From NCBI GenBank assembly GCA_030620095.1, contig JAUTXW010001600.1, positions 2,996,501-3,060,500 on the forward strand: a stretch of DNA of 64,000 nucleotides, read 5' to 3'. Below, one piece after another: positions 22,049 to 34,305 of this stretch (position 1 is the first letter of the stretch; each line of letters starts with the position of its first letter). This DNA is from Kuschelorhynchus macadamiae (taxonomy: Eukaryota > Arthropoda > Insecta > Coleoptera > Curculionidae). The translations under genes and the position numbers were made by a program. The notes beneath the pieces are model-generated. The model searched no databases and was not told where the DNA came from. It was given only the letters and a program-made list of their open reading frames with translations.

Positions 22049-22804
22049 TATACAGAAACGGAAAATATCTCTAGAAAAATGAGAAACTGCAAAGAAGATT
22101 TAAGTATTTTTTTGCATATCGAAAATAAAAACTATTTATAAATTTGACACTAACCATGTTTGACGACTTACGGCTAAATCACGGAAAATATTTATACTAT
22201 TCCGGATATCCTTATAAAATGAATCCAGTCTAATATTTATAAAAAATAAATAAAATCTACACCCACCGATTCTCTAAAAACATAATAAGAAGATAAGAAG
22301 AAGATAACCAACTCCTTGACTAAATGCTATAGCCTAATGAGGCCATATTTACGATAGGAGGCATCTTCAACAGGAAAAATAAGCATTTTTGGCCAAATTA
22401 AAATCACCATTAAATAGTAGAGGTAAAAGCCAATGCTATTTAAAATTTCTTAGAATTGAAGTAGACCCGTTTTTGGAGAACATTCCACACTGGCCGACAA
22501 TTAACATTTTTTTGTTGTAACACAAATCAGAATAGCATAATCTAATAGAATGGACCTATCCAAATACGAAAATGACAAATAGAAAGTTGTAGCACGTAGG
22601 GTTTTCTTGTTAGAGTTGTAGAACCATATCGAATGTTACGATACTTAATATCTATAGAAAAAATGATTTCAGAAAATTCTTAACCCTGTTTATTGACTAT
22701 GTTTACAGTTTTCGCCTATTAAACATACCATACATCTAAGAGAAAAGCAAACGAGAAAAATATTAACTTAAAACACAAATTAAACTTTTTTTTTTCCGTT
22801 TATG

Positions 22805-24320
22805 ATTTATTGGTACCGAGTTTCCATTGTTCTGTTATCTTGGTGAAACCTTTCACCCTGCTCGTCACTAACAGCTTCCAAATTTTTAGGAAAAAATGAC
22901 AGATAGGAATAGAGGAAGTGAATTTTTAATGACATTCTGGCACCAAGCGCTTTATAGGCATCTAAGATTTCATTAACTAATTGTTCATAATTTTCATCCA
23001 TATTGTTGCCTAAAAATCCTCTTACTACATTAACAAATTAATTTCATGCTTTGAGTTCCTGTCTGGTAAGCTTTTCCGTAGAATTGACATCGTCCAACAA
23101 TTTTCTGATGTGTGGCCCAATAAAAATGCTTTCTTTTAATTTGGCATCACTTAACTGGGGAAAGACTTGTCTTAGGTATTTAAATCCATTATCATCTTTA
23201 TTCAAAGCTTTCACAAAGATTTTCATCAGCCCAAGTTTAATGTGAAGAGGAGGAAAAAGGACATTTTTGGGATATCCATTTAAGATTTTGAGATCCAGGT
23301 TGAAATTCGCTTCCTTTTGGCCAAATTTTTGTTTTATAATGCTGATTTATTGCACGACTGTCCCATAAACAAAGAAAACAGCAATATTTTATAAATCACC
23401 CCTGGAGTCCCACTAAAATCGCTATAACTTTTAAGGCCCCACATATCTGCCATTTATACCTATTGCGGTTTATTTTATCCAAAATCGTGGGCATATTTTC
23501 ATAATTTTCTTTGATTGCAGTTGAATGGACAATTGGTATAGAGGGTTTTTAATTTCCATCACGCAATAACACAACTTTTAAGCTATATTTAGATGAGTCT
23601 ATGATTAAGTGCCATTCACGGGGAGAATGTTCAATATCAAGTTCCTGCATTAAACTGTCTATATCAGTACACGCGTACAACGAATTTTCCATACTGTAGA
23701 ATTCAGAAAACATAGCATTTCTTTTTCTGAAATTCGAAATATTTGTTTTTTTGGCCAATAGAATTTCATTCCTTAAGACGGAAATACAGAAGTTTCTTGG
23801 ATAACCCCAAATCATGTACTAAATCATTTAATTCACTTTGAACAATCAAATGTAGCTCGCCGGAACTGGGATCTGTGGTGAAAGTGGGATCGGTGCACTG
23901 TTCTTCTGAGCTGCCTGATGACACGTTATCTCCATTATCTCCAAAAATAAATAGCTTGCCGATTTAAAGGTGCAATCGGCACTGGCAAATTTGCATTATG
24001 AGGAACAGGTCGTATGGCAGATTGCAAATTTGGATATTTTATATTGTGCTTTTCCTTTTTGGAATAACCTTCAGTCTTTGTCAGCCAAAAATAACAATCG
24101 TCAGAATGATTGGTGGGTTCTCGCCATACCATTGGAACTGCAGAAGGCATACTTTTTCTCTTTCTCTTCATCCACTGCACCAATGATACACTACAACTAA
24201 CACAGCACATGGAGCCCACCGCTTATCTTGATCCCCAATTAACACACCAAAATATTTAAAGTAGGCTTTTTTACATTTTCGGAAAACGCCCTGGCTTGTG
24301 ATTTCAAATATGACAAAATT
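22805..24320 (-). pseudogene. Decayed copy of an uncharacterised, repeat-associated insect protein
   Basis: Fragments in consistent order on one strand: YFKYFGVLIGDQDKRWAPC, a cysteine pair (CCVSC), PMVWREPTNHSDDCYF, KYPNLQSAIRPVPH, EFYSMENSLYACTDIDSL, HLIIDSSKYSLKVVLLRDGN, CCFLCLWDSRAINQH, IFVKALNKDDNGFKYL, PHIRKLLDDVNS, then MSLKIHFLYSYL and SDEQGERFHQDNRTMETRYQ. This order matches a conserved arthropod protein present in many near-identical genomic copies and usually listed as uncharacterised. The N-terminal cysteines suggest zinc binding (one expected C is W in DCYFWLT). At least three frameshifts and three stops interrupt the frame. I know of no established function and propose none; multicopy dispersal suggests a mobile-element origin. 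Confidence 0.65.
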
Positions 24321-24329
24321 TGTCAGGAG

Positions 24330-24747
24330 AAATTTTCCAACTTCGGCGCATTTGACTCGACATTCTCGTCTTCACATTGCTTATCGATGCACAGAGAACC
24401 ACTCAATTCGAAACTCAACAGAAGAGTGATGTTTAACGTTTATTTTGTGTCTAATGTTGTAAACAACCCAGTCTAGGTAATTTTTCCGTTGTAAAATGGA
24501 GCCATTTTAGCCGCCCCACAATAAAATTGTTTACCTGCCAATATAAAAGGTTCTAATTAGGCTATTAAAAAATGGTACGTATTAGGGCTTTCCGAATATT
24601 TTTTTTATTATTGGGAGGGTATTTACATTGTGAAAATAATGAGCTGGGCTGTGTTAGAAAAATCTTGTCGGCCAGTGTTACACATCCTTATTCAACATTC
24701 AACCCGTAACCCATTTTCCTAGTAATCAGTAATAATTATGAATAGGG
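24330..24747. other. Unassigned flank
   Basis: Sequence between the decayed protein and the transposase fragment; no supported feature. Confidence 0.4.
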
Positions 24748-24985
24748 AGACATGGACCCATTTACTGGCCGGCAAGCTACCCTGATCTTACCCCACTCGA
24801 TAACCTCTTACGGAGGTATTTAAAGGCCAGAGTTTACTTTAATAGGACACATGATTTGCTAAGTTTATGACAGAAAATTGAATAAAAGTTTTAATTTTGA
24901 ATAATCATTTGATCAATATCAGCAACGCAATTCATAAATTAAACAAGTTTGTCAAGAATATTTTAATAATGGTTCCTATGTAAAT
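24748..24985 (+). pseudogene. Mariner-like transposase C-terminal fragment
   Basis: Reads GPIYWPASYPDLTPLDNLL, then RRYLKARVYFNRTHDLL, and after a frameshift INISNAIHKLNKFV. This is the third-D block and the C-terminal helices of a DD41D-type transposase (compare GPIRWPP-SPDLTPLD in the intact copy at 40910-42028). No ends are seen and the upstream domains are absent. Confidence 0.65.
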
Positions 24986-24989
24986 ATTT

Positions 24990-27312
24990 AACTAGTTTGG
25001 TCAAATAGTTGTTGTTACTTATAATATTTTTAATGTTAAAATTTTATGTTTCCTTAGTATATTATATCAGTTTATTTGTTTTGTTATCTATTGTCATCCA
25101 TGGCTAAGGGGATCAAACATTCTTTAATGTATTTATCTTTATCTTATACGGCTTGCTAGACGTATCAAGGGATGTTCTATTGCATCTTGAATAAAAATTC
25201 AAAGTCGATTTATTCCAAAAACCCCTTATCCAATCCAATCAAACTAGATATTTTTGAAAACAAACTAGATTTTATATTTTTAATTGTATTTTATTTAACA
25301 AAATGATGTTTCATCCGTCTTTTTTACTATCCGATTATCAGTTTTTTCTATACATATTTTCTATATTTCTTATATACATTTTTTTTGTATTTCTTCAATT
25401 AATGTTTAAAAACATGCCAAATAATAAGGAGAATCCCTGTACCATCTGTTTTTCAATTTTGAAATTCTGGTAAGTATCCATTAAAGAGGATATCAAATTA
25501 ACTATAACACTAATGTACTTTTTAATGTCTTATTGACTGACAAAAAAAAATGTTATAAAATATAGATAAAATGTATTTAAACTTTATTAAAAAACGAATA
25601 GGCCCCCCCTTACTGCCCTGAAGTACCACTTATATAAGGGGTATAGGAAATAGACTGTTAATTTTAACTTGCTGAATTCTGCTTGTTAAATACGACTTAA
25701 TAAAATTTATCGACAAAGGGCCAAATCCGACATATTGTAAAATAGCAAGAATTATCTTAACGATTAAGCAAATGAAAAGCCTTAGAATAATCCAACAGCA
25801 TCAGAGAATACATTTTTTTGATTATCGATTGAATAAAACATATCATCAGTTACACAAATATAAAGTAAAATTTTTTATTACTTCTATTGCAACTAGTGAT
25901 TATTATTATTATTATCAAAGAAAATTTTTTAACAATTATTTATAACAGTGAGTTTATATCTATTTATATTCATATTTATGTCAATAATACTTCAAATTCA
26001 AATCAATCTGTGCTAAGTCGCGAATAGAGAGAGAGATTTACAATACAAAACTGGGAGGATATCCAACTAAATCCATCTATCAATGAAGGCTGACCGTGCT
26101 TCTATAATCAAGTTTCGCAAAAGCGAATTTTAGGCATCAGGGAATTCGGACACAACCGGTGGCTATTGTGCCATAATGATGGCAGAAATACCTTATTGAC
26201 TCTTGAATAATAGAATTCTAAACTTTCCGCATGCAAGCGTTTCAATAATTAATTTGATGTTTGAATTGAAAAAAAATGCATAGATTGCCAGAATATTATA
26301 ATAAGGATAATAATAAAAATATTAAAACCAACATACATAAAAATGTTGTGTTAAAATTTCAAATGTTAGATTGTAGTTGCTTTTTAATAACTGTCTTTAT
26401 TTTAAAAGTGTTAGAAAAATGTTTAATAGGTATTTCAAACAAAATAAGGAAAATAAAAACAAGTAAGTGCGTTAGTTTGTAAACATTTGGACTATTGACC
26501 CCTAACGTCTCTTTTCATAGGTAAGTCAAAATGTTGTTGTTTTTCTGTATTAAATGCCGTGTGCGGTACGAGATTTGTCCTAATATTTTATTAATTTGTC
26601 TCTACGGTTAATAGCTTTAAGGGTTAAAATGATTTATATTTCTATTTTAAAGAAATCAAAAATAGATATCCGCACTTTTTTCTTAAGGTAGATATTCATT
26701 AATTTCGATGTACGCAGATACAGAAAACACAGGTACACATACCCCTTTACATATATTTGATATAAAAAAATATACATTTCTTACAATAAATTATTTTAAC
26801 ATACTGAGGGGTAAAATAAGGACTTGGTACGGCAGTTAGAACAAAGTAACAAAAATAAACAAACTTAGCTTAGGTATAGGTTTTTATTAGGTATATGAAT
26901 TTGCTCTTCGAATAACAAAGGGAAAAGTCCCCGCCTGTACTATTCCACGATATCGAGATCGGCGAACGCAGCGATTTCTTACATTGAGAATCATCTTAAA
27001 TATTTCAATAAGGTGGAGAGATATTGTAAAAAAAGTTAAACCACACTTCACCCTGTTTCATCCCCTTAAAGACGAATGGTCGAGAAATCCAATGGTTAAT
27101 TTTTAAGCTAATATTTTTAAAAACAGTTAATGGAAGAATCGTTCTAAAACTAGTTGAAAATATATTATACAAAAATTAAAAAACATTACAGCTCATTAAG
27201 GGTGGAATTAATGAAAGCCCAGAAGTCTGTTTTAAACAAATATTTTTAAAAACCATTGAAGGAAGAATTGTTAATCACTTAGTTCGTAAGATATTGAGAA
27301 GAATATTAATAG
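24990..27312. other. Long AT-rich stretch with little structure
   Basis: Contains short ATT repeats (~25895) and, at 26892-26985, a segment sharing GAATAACAAAGGGAAAA and ACGATATCGAGATCGG with 33312-33405. The frame at 26276-26482 is lysine/isoleucine-rich without similarity and is probably not a gene. Confidence 0.5.
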
Positions 27313-27443
27313 TATATTGTGTAACAAGTGCGTGAAGTTAACTTTTAAACACGAGTGTGATGTTTGTGGCCCGAGCCGAAGGCGAGGGTCACAATATCAC
27401 ACAAGGGTATAAAAGTCTTCACGCACGTATTGCACACTATACT
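27313..27443. mobile_element. Small palindromic MITE
   Basis: 131 bp made almost wholly of two inverted arms: TATTGTGTAACAAGTGCGTG, GAGTGTGATGTTTGTGGCCC on the left against GGGTCACAATATCACAC and CACGCACGTATTGCACACTATA on the right, around GAGCCGAAGGCGAG. Non-coding, probably non-autonomous. Confidence 0.7.
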
Positions 27444-27477
27444 TTTTCTACAACCGTAAATAATACAAGTACGAAAT

Positions 27478-27591
27478 AATAATTGTAACTTTTTAATAGA
27501 ACTTATAGTTAAATTATTTAATTTTCTACTTTATAATAATTGTAACTTTTTAATAGAAATTATAGTTAAATTATTTCATTTTCTTCTTTAT
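27478..27591 (+). repeat. Tandem duplication, 57-bp unit
   Basis: Two head-to-tail copies beginning AATAATTGTAACTTTTTAAT differ at only a few bases, so the duplication is recent compared with the surrounding repeats. Confidence 0.85.
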
Positions 27592-28019
27592 AATTATTTA
27601 TCTCTTAGGTATAATTTAAATGCTCGGTAATGGTAAATTCTCTTGTTATTTTGGTTTTTGTATCAGGGACGGATACAACAAGAACACTTCCTAAATCTTG
27701 AATATCGCACATTTTTAGCTTATAAATTTTGTTTTCTAGAGCACCAGTAACTGTGAAATAAAACAAAACAGAAACCTGTTTTTTTTTTTAAGTCAATGGC
27801 AAAAGATTTCTTTTAAAAACCAATTTAGCTAAAGGTTGGAGAAAATAAAAATACACTTTATCTCTTTTAACCTCTCGAAAAAATGAAATAGATTTTTAGA
27901 TAATTATTTTTGAAAGACACATTGGCGCAAATATTATTTTAAAAAGTTATTTAGTCGGGATATTATACAAAAAGTGAAAACTTTTTTTATAATATCCCAA
28001 TTAAATAACTGAAAATCTA

Positions 28020-29660
28020 AAATGAAAAGATGGCGGAACAAAATAGCGGCTTAATAAAATATTTTAAAATTCAGCCAGAAAAAAATAGTTACTGAACTGA
28101 TTTTAAATTCTGTGCCGTTACTAATTGTAGTATAGAGATCAATTAATAATAAAAGTGTGATACTAATTATTAAAGAAATTTTAAAAAAATTATTAATAAA
28201 AAAACTAATTATCCAATGTATCTCAAATTTTGTACAAAAATCAAGTATTATGTTAGAATTAACTAAGAAAATGTTGGTATAAATCCAAGATGGCGGAACA
28301 AAATGGCAGTTTAATGAAATATTTAAAACATTCAGCCTGAAAAAACTACTTAATGAATTAATTTCAAATTGTTCGCCATAACTGATTGTAGTATAGAGAT
28401 GAACTAGTATAATTGTGGTACTAATTAAAAATGGAGGAACAAAATGGCGGCCAAATAAAAATTTTGTAATCTGAAAAAATTACCCTCTCACGTTTTACAT
28501 ATCTTCGCGTTTTAGCGTCCCTAGATGCAAAAAATATGTTTTATGAATTTCGTAGGTCCGTCTGTCAGTTTGATTACCTGTCTGTCAGTTCGCGGTATAG
28601 TTTAAAAACTTCTCATCAGATTGACTTCAAATTTTAGTCAAAAATTAAGGCTCGTATGGGGATGACCTGGTAATATTTTGGTCAAAATCCAACAGGCCGG
28701 AGCAAAATGACGGCTTAATAAAGTATTTAGAAATCAGCATGAAACAACTACTTAATGAACTGATTTCAAATTGTGTGTCATAAGTAATTGTAGTATAGAT
28801 ATGAACTAGTAAAACTGCGGTACTAATACAAGATGGCGGAACCAGTAAAAAGTTTGCAATAGTGAAAAAATCACCCTCTCAGGTCTTACATATCTTCCCG
28901 TTTTAGCGTTTCTAGGTGTCAAAAAATATATTTTATCAATTCCGTCGGTTCACCGGTTGGTTTGTCTGTCTGACTGTCTGTCAGTTCACGGCATAGCTTA
29001 AAAAGTATGGTGAGTGCTTCTTAAGTTATGATTTTACACTAAGATTTTTCAAAAAAAAAAGGCTTATATGGGGATAACCCGGCAATATTTTGGTAAAAAT
29101 ATAATATGGCGGAACAAGATGGCGGCCTAGTGAAACGTTATAAAATTATAATTAAAGAACTAATTATCCGATTTACCTCAAATTTTGCAAAATAATCAAG
29201 TAGTACATAAGAATGAACCGGTAATATTTTGGTATGAAAATAAGCTAGCAAAAAAAAATGGCGGCCTAATAAAATATTAAAAGAAAACAGTCTGAAAAAA
29301 ATACTATTTTTAGATTAATTTCAAATTTTATGCAAGTATTAAGTGTGAAATAGAGATAAGCTGGTAAAGTTGTGGTAAGAATTCACAATAGCGGAACAAA
29401 ATGGGGATCAAACAACATGTAAAAAAAAAATTAACGTAAAAAATCTTCTTATTCAATTGACTGTGAATTTTGGAGAAAAATTAAATATGATATAAGGATA
29501 AACTTGTGCGACATGATGTAACCAAATCGCGATATGTACCAATGTAAAAACTACTTATTGAATTCATTTTAAATTATGCCCAAAACCAAGTGTGGCATAG
29601 GGAGGAACTGGTAATATATTGGTAGGGATCCAATATATTGGAAAAAAATGGATGGCGTCC
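28020..29660 (+). repeat. Degenerate satellite-like array (~140-bp unit, ~400-bp higher order)
   Basis: The phrase AAGATGGCGGAACAAAATGGCGG recurs, altered, at about 28030, 28289, 28432, 28689, 28833, 29105, 29246 and 29384. Spacing is near 140 bp or twice that. Each unit also contains CTGAAAAAACTACTTAATGA, TTTCAAATT and GTAGTATAGAGATGAACTAG. A longer insert with TTTTACATATCTTC, CGTTTTAGCG and CTGTCTGTCAGTTC appears at ~28490 and ~28880, about 400 bp apart, giving a higher-order period. A related segment in the opposite orientation lies at 38470-38990. Confidence 0.7.
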
Positions 29661-29724
29661 AATAAAAATGTTTTTGGAAAGAAAGTATATATGTTCCTAA
29701 ATAACTGAGTACTGAACTAAATTG

Positions 29725-29815
29725 GTTTACGCTCCGCTATTCCTAACAAAAGGAAATATTCATGATGAGGGAAGTTCTCGATAAAGGAAATTTACCGATT
29801 TTTTTGGATATAAAT
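29725..29815 (+). repeat. Repeat inverted with respect to 33590-33665
   Basis: GATAAAGGAAATTTACCGATTTTT at 29790-29814 and the preceding TATTCCTAACAAAAGGAAA recur in inverted orientation at 33594-33662 (AAAAATCGGTAAATTTCCTTTATC). The pair encloses the hAT element. They may be ends of a larger element or dispersed copies of one repeat; not resolved. Confidence 0.45.
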
Positions 29816-29849
29816 TATAACATGGCGCACATTAATCTTCTGGCTGTCA

Positions 29850-30040
29850 CGTAAACCCCACGTTTTGGACTTTTTTCTTTTCCACTTACTTTGACCCTAT
29901 ATTTACTATTTTTCTGTAATAATCTTTTTGACAGAACTTATACTAATTCCAAGAGCTTCTGATACTCTCTGCTCGACTTTTCTTGTAATATCATTTTCTG
30001 AAAAAGATTTATCACCATTTGCTTGGCCCGGGGGTGTAAA
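29850..30040 (-). pseudogene. N-terminal fragment of a DD82E (Sailor-type) transposase
   Basis: Reads NGDKSFSENDITRKVEQRVS, then EALGISISSVKKIITEK and KWKRKKSPKRGVYVTA. This looks like the helix-turn-helix start (V-EALGIS--SV-KI) and basic linker preceding the catalytic domain in the family represented at 35704-36612 and 60838-61554. No catalytic domain follows. Confidence 0.4.
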
Positions 30041-30217
30041 AAAACAGCAAAACCTTTTTCGCCTTTCATACTTTTTAAAAACAGTTCTTTAAATGTTATC
30101 AAACTGATATCTCAGTGAGAGTAAATCATTTTAATCAACTTTTTGAAAGGTCAAAATATCAGTCATTTAAAATAGGAAAAATAATTTTTAGTAGCCCCTT
30201 CAAAAAAAAAAACATAT

Positions 30218-30355
30218 GGCCGGTTGCACAATGCTCAAATAAAGTTTAGAATGTTTAAACGGAATGTCAAATTTGACAGCGGATTCCTAGATTTCTGTAA
30301 GCAACTTGTCGAATCCGAAATAAAGTTTAAACATCAATTAATTTTGTTCACTCGG
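30218..30355 (+). mobile_element. Small MITE (CCGGTTGCA ends), copy 2
   Basis: Starts GGCCGGTTGCACAATG and matches the complement of 19092-19236 through most of its length; the right end is degraded (CACTCGGGGG). Confidence 0.7.
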
Positions 30356-30442
30356 GGGTTAGCGTCTCTGTTTAATTTGCACTGGATTGATATACTCATG
30401 TTTTTAAACCGAAGTTAGCAGTTTTTTGAACATGTCTCATAC

Positions 30443-33048
30443 CAGGGGCTTGCGGTGAAATTTTAAGAAAGGGAAGCAATTTTTAGAAACTTACCTATTT
30501 GTTATGTATTTCGATTCTTCGATCACTTTTTGCAAAATCGTCAATGACGTCATCATAAAACGTCGATGTACCGACATATTTTGGAGAAGTTTATTTTCAA
30601 TGGACAACAGCGATGTATGCGAAAGTCTCTCCTGCCCCGTTGAATTTCTCACGAAATATTTATACGTTTAAATGTTGAAAAATTCCGTTCTAATGATGAA
30701 CTTGTGGCAGGTATTGTCAATACTAATTCACACAATTTCGACACTTCGGTGTAGGTATCTACCAGCTCCTTGTCTTTTAAAAATTGCAGTAGTTCCTTAG
30801 CGTTATTTTTTGCGCTAATGTCATCAGTTTCGTAAATCACTTTTAGTTCAGATCGCAGTAACACTCAGTCGAAGAACTGGCCATAATGAAGAAGTTTTTC
30901 CTTTAAATGCATCAAAATTGCAGAGCTCTAGTAATTTAAAATTATTTAAACCGTTAAATCCATGGTTTATTTATTGCTGAATTTGTTCGATTATATCATA
31001 AAATAGGCGTCTGTATGATTTTTAAACATCTCCAACCTTGTCTGTTCGAAGACGCTTGGCATGTGACTCTACATTTAACGTCATCGTTTTCTCCCAAAAT
31101 AGGTCACAGTCATCTCTTTTTTGGCTTAACATGGACTTAAAATCATCCACCTTTTTTAGGCAAAAAGCAATATCATTTGTTTTAGTTTGTAATATATTAA
31201 AAACATTGTCCGAGAATGGAAATATTTCTGAAAATATGTTCAACAAATAATTAAAATTAAAATCTCGTTTCAAACAGTCCAAAAACCCCCTCGAACTATT
31301 TATTGCTTCTGAGTCCCACGTTACGTTATTTTCTCTTATATTCTCAAATAGTTCAATCCGTGATTCACGATTTTCAGATACTGTTGACACAAGTCTTCCA
31401 TTATAGTTCCACCTAGTAGGAGCTACTTTGGGCAATCGTTTGTAGACAATGGAGTCGAAAGCTTGTGTACGTTTTGTTGACTTGGAAAAAAAAGCAGCCA
31501 TGCCACTTAAAGTAACGAAAAATACTTTACACTCTTTAATGTGATTGATGGACTGGGATAAAACTAAATTTAATTTATGAGCTAAACAATGTACAAACAC
31601 ACCACTTAGGAAAGTTTCTCGAACCTTAGCGTGCAGACCCCCTAATTGTCCTGTCATCACTGCAGCTTCATCATAGCTTTGAGCAACTAATTTTTTCTCT
31701 CCATTCATTTATTTAGTAACGTTATAAACTAGGGTATATAATGCATCTGCTGTACGATTTTCGGACACATTCTTAAAATCTAAAAATCGCTCTTGAATAC
31801 TTCCGTCTGTTTTAACGTAGCGTATTACCATAAATAAATGTCTAAAATTAGTGATATCAGTTGTTTCGTCCAGAACAATAGCAATGAACCGCGCCTCACC
31901 AAACTCCTGCTTAATTCTTTTTAGAATAATGGTTGCAACAACGGAAATTAAATCAGTCTGCATTCGATCCTACATACCGCGAAAAACGCTAGACTGCTCT
32001 AAATGATTTTTAAGCAATCATCATATTTAGCCATTAAACTAAGTAAATCTTGAGAATTTCCTCTATTTAAAGAAACCCTTGTTTCGTTATGACCTCTAAA
32101 TCCCAATTCGTACTGTCCGAGAAAACAAACAACATCGATAAGTCTTCTTAATATTTGCCTATTTTTATCGACTAGTTCATTGTGTTGGCGGTAACTAATT
32201 TCCAACTGTTTATTAAGGGTGTGTTCAATTCTGGTTTTGCCGAAGACTTTTTCTTTTATGACGGCCTGCAAATGCGCTTTGGACATAATGTGTCTTTTTA
32301 CAGCTTTATGGAAATTGTTTAAATTTGAAAAACCAGTTTTATTCCAAAGACCTTTTTCATTTTCAAAAAATAAAGATGGCCAATAAAATAATTTACTTAT
32401 ATTTTCACACCCTGTTAGACATTTAAATAGTTCGTATTGTTTTTCCGGATAAAAATGTCTAATACAGTTTTTCATTTTTGTGGTTAAATTTTTCATAGGC
32501 GGTTTTGCCCTTCCTTTGGAAATAATTTGAAGCTTATCAGCGAAGTTTATTGTTGAAAATCCCTTTATTATTAAGACACACACGACACATTCACATAAAC
32601 TCTTCTTACTAAATTCTCCAACGTTTGAAACGTTATTACCGACAGCCGAAGTTGACGGTATTTGCAGATCCACGTCCGTATTATTGTCTTCCATATCGCA
32701 CCATGCACGACGCGACGTACGTATCACACAACACACGGATAGCCGTTCAAATAAAAACCGACTTGAAAGATAGCTTCCGCCCCCCACTTAAAGCACTCTG
32801 CTGAAATGCAAAAATTACAAACAGCCGGTCAAGCATACAGGACTTGGCTACAGAGAAGCTAGCGGCCCGCAAAGGTTCTATTAGATTTCTATTGTGGGAG
32901 TCAAGGCCGCATTTATTATGGGCTTAATAATTAAGATAATATTTTAGCATTTTTAATATAAACTAAATTAATGGTTTCCTATTTCAAAAATTACATTTTA
33001 GAAGATGTTTTGTATTTGTTTTTTGCTTCCACGGACTGCACGCCCCTG
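30443..33048 (-). mobile_element. hAT element (ZMYM1-like family)
   Basis: Ends CAGGGGCTTGCGG (30443) and its counterpart GACTGCACGCCCCTG (ending 33048) are hAT-type inverted repeats. The flanking octamers TCTCATAC (30435-30442) and CCTCACAC (33049-33056) agree at six of eight bases, consistent with a decayed 8-bp duplication. Length 2606 bp with one minus-strand gene. Confidence 0.8.
30649..32694 (-). pseudogene. hAT transposase (TTF zinc finger, DUF4371, dimerisation domain)
   Basis: Starts MEDNNTDVDLQIPSTS. Domains in order: a TTF-type zinc-finger region (CIRHFYPEKQYELFKC, LFYWPSLFFENEKGLWNKTG, NNFHKAVKRHIMSKAHLQA), then RLIDVVCFLGQYELGFRGHN, the catalytic-type IAIVLDETTDITN, AQSYDEAAVMTGQLGG, HCLAHKLNLVLSQS, PTRWNYNGRLV, and the C-terminal dimerisation motif PATSSSLERNFSTFKRI. 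This order is that of zinc-finger MYM type 1-like hAT proteins. In-frame stops (VTK*MNGEKK, RGM*DRMQ), a frameshift near 32000 and damage near 30870-31020 make it non-functional; similarity is otherwise high. Confidence 0.88.
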
Positions 33049-33311
33049 CCTCACACACATGTAAGTAACAATATTTTTAGAGATTGTCGAAGGTCAAATT
33101 ATATTAACCTTTTTATTATAGAAGTTGACTATAGATATTTTGGAAAGAGTGAATATAATAAATTACCTAACCATTATAAAAAAATTATCTTTCTTTTCTT
33201 TTTGCGATTTTACCCTTATTTAGATGTTTACGTGAACACCAAGGTCTCACAAACTCCACTAACAACCACCTTTTCAATGCCATTACCTCAAGTTTTGATG
33301 AGCTTAAACTT

Positions 33312-33405
33312 TTTGGGGCTCTAGATTCGCCCTTCCAATAACAAAAGGAAAATTCCCCGCTTCTACTATTCGACGATATCGAGATCGGTTAACGTAGCAG
33401 TTTTA
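33312..33405 (+). repeat. Dispersed repeat shared with 26892-26985
   Basis: Shares CCAATAACAAAAGGAAAA, TTCCCCGC, CTACTATTCGACG and ATATCGAGATCGG with the earlier copy in the same orientation. The segment up to 33665 might be a ~345-bp MITE, since its right end (complement TTCGCTTTTCCAA) resembles its left (TTCGCCCTTCCAA). Confidence 0.5.
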
Positions 33406-33979
33406 TTTAGAAAATTATGTTGCATTTGAACTCGAACTTCCGTTAATAATAATTTGCGCGCTCCATGATTCGAACCCCTTTTGTCGACAGAAATCGCATT
33501 GAAAGAGAATTGAAACACGGCCGTGTTATTGAGACAAATATGAAAAGTAAAGAAAAGGGAGTTGGTTTTTAAGTCAACGGCTCGCATCTAAACCAATTTT
33601 AAAAATCGGTAAATTTCCTTTATCCGGAACTCTACTCGTTATTAATTTGGAAAAGCGAAGGATGACCCCGTTTCGTTCCGCGCGTAGTTATTTAATAATA
33701 TACACATATGAAGAGTTGATTTTTAGAACGCCATTTTCGAATTACATTATTAGTGACAGCAGCGTAACTATAAATTCTGGCCCCCCTGCGGTTTTCGACA
33801 AAGGGCTCCCTATACACACTATACGTTCGAACATAATCCAATTGGGTATTCAACCTTAGCTCAATAAAATGTTACTTTATTCCTGTCGAGTTTACGAAAT
33901 AAAAATCCTATCTAGCCAAATTAAATTCAAAACTTTGCATTTCTTTCAAATTCAAAGCGTGTCACGTCAGAAGTCATTC

Positions 33980-34305
33980 GTGTTTTAGTTAATTCGATAT
34001 TTTTTTAGAAATATTTAATCAACAAAAAAAGCTGTGGTTCAAGCAGGGATCGAACCCGCACCTCTGTATCTCTAACCCACTACTCTATCGTAGCATTGAC
34101 AAGTAATTCTTTAGAACTTGTACATATTCAAACCCACCAGTATCAATATACAAGTTCTAACGAATTATTTATCAGTGGTACGATAGAGCAATAGGTTAGA
34201 GAAATGGGCTAAAGATGGGTGCGGGTTCGATCCCCGCTCGTTCCTGTGGATTAAATATCTCTATAAAAATATTCCCAGCTAACACTAAAGTAGCTACAAC
34301 TGTTT
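33980..34305. mobile_element. Fold-back element with tRNA-like arms
   Basis: A ~150-bp arm is repeated in inverted orientation around a short loop near 34126-34144. Both arms carry a tRNA-like segment: GGTTCGATCC (B box) at 34224-34233 on plus and 34048-34057 on minus, with a 5-bp T-stem GCGGG/CCCGC around the loop, and an A-box-like stretch (ATAGAGCAATAGGTTAGAG). Outer arm sequence GATTAAATAT...AAATAT also pairs. Both Pol III-type promoters point outward. The acceptor stem does not pair, so these are not functional tRNAs. It looks like a tRNA-derived SINE head turned into a palindrome; no target duplication is clear. Confidence 0.65.

Noticed and set aside
26276..26482. 68-codon frame
   Set aside because: AT-biased lysine/isoleucine composition, no splice or family evidence.
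34038..34240. Two functional tRNA genes
   Set aside because: Only the T-arm and internal promoter parts fit; acceptor and anticodon stems do not form.
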